This document shows positions 54,717 through 64,000 of a stretch of 64,000 nt of DNA, piece after piece. Origin of the DNA: Eupeodes corollae. Its lineage: Eukaryota > Arthropoda > Insecta > Diptera > Syrphidae. The translations under genes were made by a program, and so were the position numbers. The notes under the pieces are model-generated. The model was not told where the DNA came from and searched no databases. It saw nothing but the letters and a program-made list of their open reading frames with translations. Every line of letters begins with the position of its first letter. Positions within the stretch are counted from its first letter, which is position 1. The stretch spans positions 52,400,421 through 52,464,420 of the forward strand of contig NC_079148.1 in NCBI RefSeq assembly GCF_945859685.1, given 5' to 3'.

Positions 54717-56237
54717 TTAAGATGAGATGTTAGGGGTAGGTAGCACCGGTGGTGGTAGGATTTGGATCTTTGGTAAGTCAATCTTCCTGTGCAGCTTGCG
54801 CCATATCATCCATACAACTATTGCCAATATCAGGAGGATCGTCACATCCGTAGCAGTATAGGTGTTTAGCCGATATGATAGGCCATTCAGGATCTTGATG
54901 TTCTTGATGCTCATGTCATGAAGGTATTCGATGTCCACTTTGTTCACTTTCAAGGATGTGTTGGTTAAAACTGGTGGAAGCGCTTGAAGCGATGTTGCCG
55001 TCAGGCTAACAAATGTTCTGTTATTTAGTCGAATTGATTCATTGTAGAGCTGGATCAAATATGTACCGGAGAGATCCTTTGATATGTTCTTGCTATATAA
55101 TTTTCCTTGGAAGTTTGTGACAAATATCGTGTCTTCCTTGATCAGTTCCGTAATACTGGCTGTATTGGTACGAATTGCACAATTAGCGTGCCCTCCTTTA
55201 AGCAACCGAACTACGCATCCCTCTTCTTCCAATTTTTCTAAAGAGCTTTCATCACAAGTCGTCATGTTGCCCATACTAAGGCAGTTGGATATTATGCCAT
55301 AGGTATCTTCATGGTTTGCTAGAATCTTAGAATAAGGTAGGTCGACTTGCTTTCCTCCCAGGATTGACGCTCTGGTCAATAACAAGTTGTACTCAGTCCT
55401 GCTGACTTTAGGCATAGATAGTACGTACAGTAGGATGGAATCGTTGGTATAGACTGATGGTTTACCAAATTGCAAAGCCTCCACAACGTTAGTATATGGT
55501 AAAGTTTCAACTTCGCTGATAAGCCTGTTGATCTCTTCATGGTCCAAGAGATTTGTATTTACGATTCCGCTTCTCGCCATCTGGCAGGCGCGAACAATTT
55601 CGTTTACATCTTCTTTCACCACTAATAATTCGTCCATAACGTTTTGCTCGTGGATAGCCCTATTAGACGATGACGTTTGGATTACGGTGCTGTTAATGAC
55701 CTGGTTGATCCTTTGGGTGATATCCTTTGTTATCCTAAGGATCCTCTCGTTTATTTTGTATTGATGATTATTATTCTCGATTATGTTGTTCTCGTTTTTG
55801 AGCACTTCATCCCAATCTGCTGCGTCAGGGTTACCGGCCAACCATTTCCACGCAGAACCAATCCAATTAATCGACCTTTGCCTTCTATGCATTTTTCCTT
55901 TGAGCATATCGATTCGTTCGTGAAGCTGGGTAAGGTGATGGCGTGCCACGATTTTCTTTTCAGGTTGCTTGATTACAGCTTGGACAGCTAAAGTCATTTT
56001 GTTGAGCAGATCTTCAAATTCATCTAACCGGATCAAATGCACCAATTTGAAGTGTCCATCGATAATCCACCCTGGTCCTTCCTTTATTGTTACCATTGGG
56101 GACTGGTACTCGAAAATAGTGAAGCCTTGCACGGCCGTTAGGAATAATAAGCTATATTGTGTTTTAAATTTGTTATATTGGTTAAATATAAATAAATCAG
56201 TTAAATATAAACTTAATAAGGAAAAAAAATAGGTCAT
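54717..56237 (-). CDS. env: Env (baculovirus F-like fusion glycoprotein), copy 2, with intact start
   Basis: 506 residues from an ATG at 56237. The extra 35 residues relative to copy 1 are hydrophobic near the start and again just before AVQGF, compatible with a signal peptide or anchor. The furin-type site RRQR is at about residues 118-121, followed by the conserved fusion-peptide-like segment. The transmembrane segment is at about 465-481, followed by a basic, Pro-rich tail. It differs from copy 1 at Thr versus Ala in LPY(T/A)NVVEA. The poly-T run that sets the frame has 8 bases here (56222-56229). Expression probably needs splicing from the leader donor (61347-61355) to an acceptor near 56315. 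Confidence 0.92.
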   Translation of the reverse strand: MTYFFSLLSLYLTDLFIFNQYNKFKTQYSLLFLTAVQGFTIFEYQSPMVTIKEGPGWIIDGHFKLVHLIRLDEFEDLLNKMTLAVQAVIKQPEKKIVARHHLTQLHERIDMLKGKMHRRQRSINWIGSAWKWLAGNPDAADWDEVLKNENNIIENNNHQYKINERILRITKDITQRINQVINSTVIQTSSSNRAIHEQNVMDELLVVKEDVNEIVRACQMARSGIVNTNLLDHEEINRLISEVETLPYTNVVEALQFGKPSVYTNDSILLYVLSMPKVSRTEYNLLLTRASILGGKQVDLPYSKILANHEDTYGIISNCLSMGNMTTCDESSLEKLEEEGCVVRLLKGGHANCAIRTNTASITELIKEDTIFVTNFQGKLYSKNISKDLSGTYLIQLYNESIRLNNRTFVSLTATSLQALPPVLTNTSLKVNKVDIEYLHDMSIKNIKILNGLSYRLNTYTATDVTILLILAIVVWMIWRKLHRKIDLPKIQILPPPVLPTPNISS

Positions 56238-56392
56238 GAAAAGTTTAAAAATATTAATAATGTAATATCGTTATTAAAATATCTAGAAAAAATGGAAAAA
56301 TTAAAATTAATATTCTGAAAAAGAAATGGTTATTAATTATGTAATAATATAGATAATATAGTTTGGTTTTTGTTTAGGCATGGTGCCATTGA

Positions 56393-56394
<2 letters not shown>

Positions 56395-56435
<41 letters not shown>
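56395..56435 (-). repeat. 41-base A tract upstream of env, copy 2
   Basis: A T run of 41 on the plus strand, equal in length to that in copy 1. Confidence 0.9.
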
Positions 56436-56438
<3 letters not shown>

Positions 56439-56723
56439 CATATATATTATAAAAAATTAAATTTTTATATATAAATAATTTTTTGCAATTTTTATGCAAT
56501 TTTATGTATGCCTGTATTTCATTAGTATGATGATTTTTGCCATACATTTAATAAATATACAATTTTTCTGCATTTTATTCATTTCATTATTCTATGCTTT
56601 GGCTTTGACATTAAGGTTTCGTTACCTATGTCATTTTATTAAATGTACTATTTTATACATTTTATGTATTTATTTCATTACATTTTATCATTTTATGTCT
56701 TTTTACATTACATTGCAAGGGTA

Positions 56724-56725
<2 letters not shown>

Positions 56726-56765
<40 letters not shown>
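56726..56765 (-). repeat. 40-base A tract after pol, copy 2
   Basis: A T run of 40 on the plus strand, versus 34 in copy 1. The F-rich open frame on the plus strand across this run is an artefact of the homopolymer. Confidence 0.9.
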
Positions 56766-56803
56766 CGATGTGTGCTTTCTTTGTGCGGGTGTGTGTTCTG
56801 TAG

Positions 56804-59800
56804 TTAAATATTCTTTAATTGGGATTTGTGAATTTTTCTACCTGTGTCTGTTATAATGGTTACCTTGTTATCTTTTGCTACCACTTCCTTCCGATACAGC
56901 GGCTTATGTTTGCCCTGAATCCTCTTGAAGGATGTGTAGACTACGTCACCTTTTTTGTATTTCTTCGGGATAGATTTCTTTTTATTATGCCATTGGTTTT
57001 TGGCCTTTTGATTTTTTTCTATCTTTTCCCTAAGTTCCTGATTTACTTTTATCCGATAATTTGACATCTTTTGATAATTTACTCTGGAACTTCTGTTAAA
57101 AAACATGTCAGATGGTTTTCTGCCAGTGACCGAGTGAATTGTATTGTTATATCGATCGACCGATATGTGTATCAGCTCCCTTAGCTTAAGTTCTTTATAC
57201 TCGGCTCTCAAACATCGAAAAATTTCGAGAACTGTTGAATGAAATCTTTCAACTTGGCCGTTAACCTCGCTACGATTAACGGGTGTTTGGTACATCTTTA
57301 TGTCGAGCATTTTGATAAAGTTAATTATTATGGGGCTGAGAAAACTTTTTTCATTGTCTGTAACTAATATCCTGGGGACTGTAAAATAGTGAAGTACTTT
57401 CATCACTTTGTCCCTTAGATATAGAGAGGACTTGTTCCTAATGTGGAATAATTTAGCAAACTTTGAAAACTTGTCGATACATGATATAAACTTTTCACCC
57501 TGGATTTCCATAATATCCATGTGCAATATCTCACAAGGATAAGAGGGAATAGGAGTAGGCTGAAACATAGGGGTCGCCGGATGTCGATCATACTTGTTTG
57601 TAAGGCAAATGTCACAGGACTTTACATAGCGTGTTATTAAGCTATTCATTTTCGGGAAGTAATATCTTTCAAGGAGTTGTTCCTTGTTCTCTCGAGCATT
57701 TCTATGAGCTCGCTTGTGTTCCTTACTAATGAGTTCCCACACTCGATTCTCGTCTGTGACATCTTCAACAATTCTTTGTGTCAGCCTAATCTTATAGCTG
57801 GAAAACGTTTCCAAATATACCTTTTGCAGAAGTTCCATACAAAGTTCAGGAATTTTAATGCCATTAACTATATTGGGCCTAAGTTTGGCTTTAAGGACAG
57901 CTGTTAGGGCAACGTTATCTAGATACGGAGTTGAGAAGTAGTGTCTTATGTAACCGGGATGTGGTTCCTCCATCGAATCAAGTTTATTATCTGAAACCCT
58001 GATAATAATCTGGTTTCGGAAAACATTCAATGGAGCTTCCACATGAGGAATCAGATCCGTTGAATCCTGCTCTGCACTGTGCATTGTTCCACTGGCCGAC
58101 ACAGTTGAAGCCGATTCGACATCTTGTGATCCTAAGGAGGAAACCTGTTCGAAAGCTGTATCAGTATCGGATCTACCATCAGCGAAATTTTGTTCGGAAG
58201 CTGTGTCTGTTGAAGATGTGTTCTGTAACGCATTCACTTCACATTCTGTTTCAGCTTTAGCTGAGACAGTCGAGTGGTCGTTTACAATATTAAGTCTCGA
58301 TAGTGCATCTGCTACCACATTTGATTTTCCAGGCTTGTAAATTAATTCACAATTATATTCTTCTATCCTAGCTTTCCATCGCTTCAACTTTGCGTTGTAA
58401 TTGCGATTACCCAAAGCATAGGTAAGAGGTTGGTGGTCAGTGAATATTTTAATTTGTTTTGCACCATATAAATAGGATCTCAGGTTATCCAGTGCCCAAA
58501 CTATCGCCAACATTTCTTTCTCATTTGTGGCGTAGTTTTCTTCACTTGCGGTTAGTGATCTGGAAATAAAGGCAATTGGTCTTTCCTTACCTCCGTCTCC
58601 TTGGGACAAAACTGCTCCAATGGCTATGTTGGATGCGTCAGTAGTAAGAGAAAATGGTTTACTAAAATCTGGGAATGCAAGTACTTCAGCAGATGTGAGG
58701 AGCTCTTTTAGGTCATTAAACGCTTGTGTGGCTTTTTCATCAAGTTCTATTGATATTTTCCTTGATTGGTTGGCCTTGACTTGAGCGTTTTCGCCTCTTG
58801 TTAAATTGGTAAGGGGTTTAGCGACTTTGGCATAATCTCTAATAAATTTTCTGTAATATGAGGTTAATCCGAGAAACGATTTAAGCTCCTTCAAATTACT
58901 TGGAGGTTGTATGTTTCGGATAGCCTCAATTTTCTTTTTATCAGGTAATACACCATTGGCCGTTATAACATATCCAAGGAATTCTACAGTTGTATCCATA
59001 AAGTGGGTTTTTTCAAGGTTGACTTTCAAGTGCGCTTCACTAAGTCTTTTCAAAACCATGTCAAGATTTTCTAAGTGCTTTTCCTCATTCTCACTGAAAA
59101 CGATTATATCGTCGATATAAACGTAACATATTTTCCCTATGAATGGCTTGAGCACATCGTCAATTGTGCGTTGAAAAATAGCTGGAGCGTTTTTGAGCCC
59201 GAATGGCAGCCTCAAAAACTCGTATTTGCCATTCATAGTGGAAAAAGCTGTTTTAGGAACATCCGAGGGTTTCATGGGAATTTGGTGAAATCCCGAGGTC
59301 AAGTCTAGGGTTGTGAAGTATCGGGCGTTCCCTAGGCTAGCAAGAGTGGCATTTATATCCGGTATTGGATATGCATCAGAAATTGTCACGCTGTTAAGTC
59401 TTTTGTAGTCGATGACCATTCTGAATTGCTTCTCGCCATTCGCCTTAGGTTTTTTGGGCACAACCCAAATTGGTGAATTATAAGGACTTCTGGAAGGCCT
59501 TATTATCCCTTCGTCTAGAAGTTTATTTATTTCTTCCTCAACAACTTCTCTTAAGGATGACGGGTACGGATAGCTCTTTGTATATATAGGCTCATCTGTA
59601 TTTGTTTTGATTTCGGCCTGAATGGAAGTATCGATTACTTCGTTAATATTGATCGGCCCGAAAAGCGATTCGTGTTTCCTAATCAATTTTTCCAATCCCT
59701 GTCTAATGTCGTGGGGAAGATCCTCATTAAGCACAACGTTCACCTGTCGTGATATCTTTGCTTTGAGCGGAATCTCTATATTGGGTTTTATCGTTAGAAG

Positions 59801-60142
59801 GTTGTTTTTTCTATCAATGACAGCCTCCAATTCTTTGAGGGTGTCATCCCCAATGATTCCATCGAAAGAATCGAGTCCAGGTAGTACAAAGAATTTAACA
59901 GGAGTATCATTGCCAACCTTAGAGAAAAATCTTCCCTCGACATAATTAGAAATTTTAACATTACCAGCGGCAGACTTTACAGAAAAAGGTTTTGGAAGCG
60001 AGATTGAGGGCTGGTCGATTTTTGGGCTAATGAAATTCTTGTTGGCCCCCGTATCAACAAGAAACTTCAACACTACTCCATCCTTTGCAACATACTCTAT
60101 GTATGGTACGCTAGATGGCCCCCTGACATAAAATTTATCTCG
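56804..60142 (-). CDS. pol: Pol polyprotein, errantivirus copy 2
   Basis: The same protein as in copy 1: aspartic protease (LVDTGAN), RT (YIDD), RNase H, integrase with HHCC and D,D(35)E. I saw no residue difference on reading; a few silent changes exist (for instance near 56880 and 58252). The open frame begins at 60142 and overlaps gag by 46 nt. The slippery heptamer lies at 60130-60136. All catalytic residues are present. Confidence 0.95.
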   Translation of the reverse strand, partial: RDKFYVRGPSSVPYIEYVAKDGVVLKFLVDTGANKNFISPKIDQPSISLPKPFSVKSAAGNVKISNYVEGRFFSKVGNDTPVKFFVLPGLDSFDGIIGDDTLKELEAVIDRKNNLLTIKPNIEIPLKAKISRQVNVVLNEDLPHDIRQGLEKLIRKHESLFGPININEVIDTSIQAEIKTNTDEPIYTKSYPYPSSLREVVEEEINKLLDEGIIRPSRSPYNSPIWVVPKKPKANGEKQFRMVIDYKRLNSVTISDAYPIPDINATLASLGNARYFTTLDLTSGFHQIPMKPSDVPKTAFSTMNGKYEFLRLPFGLKNAPAIFQRTIDDVLKPFIGKICYVYIDDIIVFSENEEKHLENLDMVLKRLSEAHLKVNLEKTHFMDTTVEFLGYVITANGVLPDKKKIEAIRNIQPPSNLKELKSFLGLTSYYRKFIRDYAKVAKPLTNLTRGENAQVKANQSRKISIELDEKATQAFNDLKELLTSAEVLAFPDFSKPFSLTTDASNIAIGAVLSQGDGGKERPIAFISRSLTASEENYATNEKEMLAIVWALDNLRSYLYGAKQIKIFTDHQPLTYALGNRNYNAKLKRWKARIEEYNCELIYKPGKSNVVADALSRLNIVNDHSTVSAKAETECEVNALQNTSSTDTASEQNFADGRSDTDTAFEQVSSLGSQDVESASTVSASGTMHSAEQDSTDLIPHVEAPLNVFRNQIIIRVSDNKLDSMEEPHPGYIRHYFSTPYLDNVALTAVLKAKLRPNIVNGIKIPELCMELLQKVYLETFSSYKIRLTQRIVEDVTDENRVWELISKEHKRAHRNARENKEQLLERYYFPKMNSLITRYVKSCDICLTNKYDRHPATPMFQPTPIPSYPCEILHMDIMEIQGEKFISCIDKFSKFAKLFHIRNKSSLYLRDKVMKVLHYFTVPRILVTDNEKSFLSPIIINFIKMLDIKMYQTPVNRSEVNGQVERFHSTVLEIFRCLRAEYKELKLRELIHISVDRYNNTIHSVTGRKPSDMFFNRSSRVNYQKMSNYRIKVNQELREKIEKNQKAKNQWHNKKKSIPKKYKKGDVVYTSFKRIQGKHKPLYRKEVVAKDNKVTIITDTGRKIHKSQLKNI

Positions 60143-61278
60143 TCACAAGTAGCTTCCTCCGCAGATGCGGAGTAGCTTTCTAAATCCACTTCGTCTTCCG
60201 CTTCGATGTTGTACAAGCGTTGCTGCTTGTTAGGGAAGTTATCAGAGGCTGCTCTACGTTTAAAGGGGTTGCCCTGGAACTTTGATCGATTTGCATAGTT
60301 CACTTGTTTGCTCTGGATGCTTCGATCAACATCCATCTTCTCCGAAGGCTTCGGTGCAGGAACATTTTCCTGAGGAGCATTCCAGGCAAACCTGTTATGC
60401 TTCCCTATTGAATTTTGTTGGGGCCTTCTCGGAGGAATATTGGGTCTCACGTCTCTATTACCAAAATGTTGATTCATAGGAGACGTGATGGTGTTAGAGA
60501 AGGAAGAGGAGTGTACAGAACTACTCCGATAGTTGACGTTCTGTATTTCCAGGCAGGCAGAGTAAGCTTCTGGGAGTGTCCGTGGCCGTTGAATCATCAA
60601 CATTCGTGAGATATCACCATTGAGGCCACGCACGAACACATCCAGAGCCCTATTCCGGTAGGTTTCTACCAAAGCCCTTACGGTTTCCTCACTATGCGAC
60701 TCCGTTTTTATTTTGTTAACCATCAACGATAATTGATGGTTAACAGCCGCATAGAATTCATCCAGCTTGCTGCCCTTTTGAGCAAGCTGGTTGAGCTGGT
60801 GCTCCAGAGTTCGAAGGTCTCGCTTATCTGCATAATGTAGAGATAAGCAAGTCTTCATCTCACTCCAGTCACCATCAAAGATATTGTAACTAACTAGAGC
60901 GGCGTCAGCCGGACCTCTGATTTTACCCCGAATGTGTTGTAAAATCGCACGGTAAAGCGGTTTTGATTTAACTATTTCATAGTCTTTAAGGATTCCCTCT
61001 ACAGTATGTATCCATGATACATATTGAGTAGGATTTCCATTAAAGACCTGAAGTTCTTTAACGCAGTCAGGTAGCTTACTTATTTCCCTGAGATCAGCCT
61101 CTGTTTGAGGAGGACTAAGCTCAAAATGGCTAACAGCCGAAGAAGGTGCAGCTGAGGAGGCTGACGAATTTGTTTTTCCTTCGACAGCTTCGATTCTCCT
61201 CTCAAAGCTTTTCAATTGGGAAATCAAGCTACTGACTGCCCCAGTCAATTCAACAATTTGTTGGGCGACTTGATCCAT
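60097..61278 (-). CDS. gag: Gag polyprotein, errantivirus copy 2
   Basis: 393 residues with the same layout as copy 1: N-terminal coiled-coil-like region, capsid-like middle, basic Asn/Pro-rich C-terminus without a zinc knuckle. Ser16 replaces Gly16. The ATG is at 61278, about 75 nt after the splice donor. Confidence 0.93.
   Translation of the reverse strand: MDQVAQQIVELTGAVSSLISQLKSFERRIEAVEGKTNSSASSAAPSSAVSHFELSPPQTEADLREISKLPDCVKELQVFNGNPTQYVSWIHTVEGILKDYEIVKSKPLYRAILQHIRGKIRGPADAALVSYNIFDGDWSEMKTCLSLHYADKRDLRTLEHQLNQLAQKGSKLDEFYAAVNHQLSLMVNKIKTESHSEETVRALVETYRNRALDVFVRGLNGDISRMLMIQRPRTLPEAYSACLEIQNVNYRSSSVHSSSFSNTITSPMNQHFGNRDVRPNIPPRRPQQNSIGKHNRFAWNAPQENVPAPKPSEKMDVDRSIQSKQVNYANRSKFQGNPFKRRAASDNFPNKQQRLYNIEAEDEVDLESYSASAEEATCDEINFMSGGHLAYHT
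60130..60136 (-). promoter_or_regulatory. -1 frameshift site, copy 2
   Basis: AAAATTT on the plus strand, the complement of the slippery heptamer AAATTTT, in the gag frame as in copy 1. Confidence 0.8.
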
Positions 61279-61346
61279 AGTTTATGTTTTTATTTTAAAA
61301 ATCTCTCTCAAAAAATAAAATAAGAATAAAAAAATGTAAAATGTAG

Positions 61347-61355
61347 GCTTACCTT
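61347..61355 (-). promoter_or_regulatory. candidate splice donor for env mRNA, copy 2
   Basis: GCTTACCTT on the plus strand is the complement of AAG|GTAAGC. Position and sequence match copy 1. Confidence 0.65.
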
Positions 61356-61985
61356 AACAGACACTAGGCACAGATTATGAAAGATTATTTTTCACCTTAT
61401 TAAACTTCTTTTTTCTTTTATATCAAATAACTGCACACACTCACACTTGCACAATTAATAACAATTAATAAATTAAATATGATTATTCTTTTCAAATTAG
61501 GAATAATATATATATATCTTTTCTTTGAATAGCTTAATGCTTCAAGGATCACTTTTTCTATAGAATATAGATAAATTATGGGCTCTTTTTTCCCACTCAC
61601 ACAATTATCATAACTTCCTCGCTTTAGTCTTTAGTCTTTTAAAAGATATATATTTTTTGTTGAAATATTTTTTCCTGAAAAATAGGGTTTAGATTTAGTA
61701 CTCCCCTTAACCGACGGAATAGGGTTTCCAAGGAACCGTGTTGCGTGGGAGGTGTCGTTTGAATCCCGTTTAGCCGCAAGCAGCCTACTAATGGAACGAT
61801 CACCATCACCGTCGTATCCTTTAGCCTTAACAGATATTCGCATGTTCCCATGTTTATGCGAAAAGTTTAGTTATTATCCAAAATGGTCAACTGTGTTCCC
61901 ATGTTAACAGTGACGTTCACTCAAATAGAGCGTATTGGTAATGAACTAGGATCTACAGGCGAAAAGGATACAGTTTTGCAACGCG

Positions 61986-62003
61986 GTCCCTGCTCGGGCG
62001 CCA
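61986..62003 (-). promoter_or_regulatory. primer-binding site, copy 2
   Basis: The complement of TGGCGCCCGAGCAGGGAC, identical to copy 1, including the G at position 11. The base following it differs (C here, T in copy 1). Confidence 0.8.
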
Positions 62004-62369
62004 ATTAACGAATCGCGGATTCGTATATAAAAAAAAGCGAACGCCAACCCCTGAGGGGCTGGCCCAACGGTTCGACTTACGGAATAAATAAACGGTTATT
62101 AAATTTGACAATATATTTATTTAACGACTAATCAGGTCCGGGCTCACAATTGAACTGATTAACTTAAAACTAATTCCCTAAAATAACACCTAACGGCGTG
62201 CATCGATGATTGCTGCGTCAGCGACCTTGATACTCGTAGTGTCGGTGCATTCACCTCAATGCACCGTTGTCCAGAATATGATACCCACCAATCGTGGGAA
62301 CTTATGAGAATATGCTGTTATGCTGAATTGGCAAATCATAGTCGCGCGTGTTGGCGCGAGGTGTTAACT
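62003..62369 (-). repeat. 5' LTR of errantivirus copy 2
   Basis: 367 bp. The initiator (TCAGTT on the minus strand, 62153-62158) and the DPE at matching spacing are conserved. Identical by eye to the left LTR. Confidence 0.93.
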
Positions 62370-62374
62370 CACAC

Positions 62375-62994
62375 CTATACATTCGTTTATGGAAAACGCT
62401 CAATGAAATTGACAATCTTTCAAATTTTTCTTGTGGCATAAATTTATGAAAATTAAATAAATGTGACATTTTAGTTTCACTGCGGCACTTACTGTAATGG
62501 AAGGTTAATAAATGTGAAAAAGTTTTACAAAAAATTACTGCCTCCTGATAGCCTTTAACGAAGATATCATCCGTCAATATTTTTATGATAACAATAACGT
62601 TGATCAGATTATAACCTAACTTATTGGTCGTTAATGTTGTTTGAAAACATTAGGCTAACGAAATCGTGGGACTCGAACTATTATACCTTTTTCGTGGAGT
62701 TTTCTAAAACCTCATAGGACTATGCGAAAAGCCAATAACGCTACCCATACCCATTTCATTATTCAAATTTAGCACAATTTTATCTACCCATAGAATTCCT
62801 CGCGGGCACTAAGACAAAGATGTACTTCATATAAATACAATCTTTTCAACGGAGTTCAAAAAATTTCTTGGTAATTCACACACAATTTCTTTTATTTAAA
62901 TTTAAACATAAAAAATACTTAAGAAAAGACAAAATAATTAGAAATTATCCTAAAAATATTTTGCCTTAAATTGTGATTTCGGTTCTACTTTGTC
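62375..62994. other. unassigned spacer
   Basis: AT-rich, with no recognised feature, between errantivirus copy 2 and LINE A4. Confidence 0.4.
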
Positions 62995-64000
62995 TAACTT
63001 GCTTAAGGTGGCAAAACAGTCCTGAGTGAACTATGTAGGTCGTACTAACCCATTAAACTTCTTGATCTAGCTCGATCCTTAGCTAGATGTCTACAGTTTC
63101 GCGCTACAAGTTCGGTGAGATCACTTTCCACTTGATCCGCGGTCTTCCTCAACTGCGCTGTCCTGTGGGTGTGGATTCGAAGACTTTCCGGGCCGGAGCG
63201 AGTATTGGTTTTCATGCGCTCTACGTGAGCCAGCAATCTTTAGGCCCAAATATAATAGACTTAGTCTAGCTAAAGCCAGCTTAAGGGAACGAACCAATAC
63301 ACAGCCTTATATGCCACTAACCACAGTAGACGTTCTGCTCAGTTTCGTTAAATTTCGTTAACTTTCGCAAGATCCATTTAAATGGCTCGAGCTTAACCAA
63401 ATGTCAAATTTGCTTTAGTTACTTACCCATTATGGTAAGTATGCTTGTATGCTTCTACACCATAAAGCAGGACGGGGATGATGAAGGGCTCATATAGCGA
63501 CACTTTGGTCCCTCGAGAGAGGGTTTTGCTACTCAATCGCTTTCTTAGCCCAAAGAAACAGCGGTTAGCAAGAGTTATTCTGCGTTTGATCTCAGTGCTG
63601 GTGTTGTTTTCTGTGTAAATAGTGTTGTCTAGGTAGATGAAGTTGTAAACCACCTCTAAGTTACGTCTGTCAATGATGACATTTTGACCGAGAGGATGGT
63701 GTTGTAAGTGCTTCCTTCACGAAAGCTGTACTCTGTTTTGCCCTCATTAACCATTAAACACATTTTTGACGCCTCTCCCTCAATCCTCACAAAAGCCCCA
63801 TTGACATTACGCTGAGTTTCTCCGATTATGTGAATGTCATCAGCATATGCCAATAATTGGACAGACTTTTGAAAGATAGTGCCTCTAGTGTTGACGTGTG
63901 AGCTCTGCACTATTTTTTCAAGCACGATGTTAAAAAAATTGCATGGATATCGCATCACGTTGTCTTAAACCTTTTTTGATGACATTGAAAGGTTCTGTCT
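62995..64000 (-). mobile_element. LINE family A copy 4, running off the window
   Basis: The 3' end is CCACCTTAAGCAAGT on the minus strand (near 62996-63010). Moving right, it reads the C-terminal segment with ELVARNCRHLAKDRARSRSL (63050-63110), then a foreign or rearranged block at about 63275-63450, then the middle part with SRGTKVSLYEPFIIPVLLYG (63455-63530). The RT box AYADDIHIIGETQRN is at 63800-63850 and CNFFNIVLEKIVQSSHVN at 63890-63945. Broken and incomplete in this window. Confidence 0.8.

Larger units (their letters stand above)
54311..62369 (-). mobile_element. errantivirus copy 2 (inverted relative to copy 1)
   Basis: An 8059-bp element with all features of copy 1 on the minus strand: LTRs of 367 bp at both ends, PBS (61986-62003), gag, pol, env and polypurine tract. 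It is flanked by CACAC on both sides (54306-54310 and 62370-62374). Both LTRs lack one C that both LTRs of copy 1 have, next to the 8-base homopolymer. Its env has an intact upstream ATG, so this is the more complete copy by sequence. Capacity to move is an inference and untested. Confidence 0.95.

Noticed and set aside
42709..62369. One inverted segmental duplication producing both errantivirus copies
   Set aside because: The flanks differ, each copy has its own TSD, and similarity stops exactly at the LTR ends.

Overview
This window looks like insect, most likely dipteran, nuclear DNA. It is AT-rich, has no host protein-coding gene I can recognise, and is packed with metazoan transposons of the kinds common in flies: Ty3/gypsy errantiviruses with env, several non-LTR (LINE) families, mariner elements, a tRNA-derived SINE, a MITE and an unclassified AT-rich repeat. 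The species cannot be named from sequence alone. All confidently coding sequence belongs to mobile elements; only the two errantivirus copies have long intact frames.

Layout, left to right. 1-3.2 kb: unassigned flank. 3.2-5.7 kb: mariner M1 split by a LINE (family A) with a 7-bp target-site duplication (TSD). 6.0-7.3 kb: a second, degraded mariner-like element. 7.5-8.5 kb: another family A fragment. 8.6-11.3 kb: repeat B, split by LINE H1 (10-bp TSD), then a tRNA-like SINE. 14.8-17.1 kb: LINE E on the minus strand carrying a SINE. 17.7-20.0 kb: a SINE split by LINE D1, which itself carries a MITE. 22.5-25.5 kb: repeat B split by LINE A3. 26.1-27.9 kb: jockey-like LINE F, abutting repeat B copy 3 (27.9-29.3 kb). 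32.4-35.5 kb: a second SINE split by LINE D2 at practically the same base as in the first. 35.9-38.3 kb: mariner M2 split by LINE H2. 40.3-42.6 kb: CR1/jockey-like LINE G. 42.7-50.8 kb: errantivirus copy 1 (+). 50.9-52.4 kb: LINE fragments. 54.3-62.4 kb: errantivirus copy 2 (-). 63-64 kb: a fourth family A fragment running off the window.

The two errantivirus copies (8057 and 8059 bp) face each other tail to tail across 3.5 kb. Each has two LTRs identical by eye, its own TSD, a Lys-tRNA-type primer site, a purine tract, gag, a gag-pol overlap with a canonical -1 slippery heptamer, pol (protease, RT, RNase H, integrase) and a baculovirus-F-type env. The LTR contains a TATA-less Inr plus DPE core promoter with exact spacing. 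The copies differ by a few substitutions and homopolymer indels; one of these puts the upstream env ATG out of frame in copy 1 but not in copy 2.

The least expected signal is the pair of LINE D insertions: both sit in the D-arm/A-box part of a tRNA-Asp-like SINE, at the same position to within one or two bases, although the DNA outside the two SINEs differs. This suggests either a LINE specific for a tRNA-like target or a mobilised LINE-in-SINE composite.
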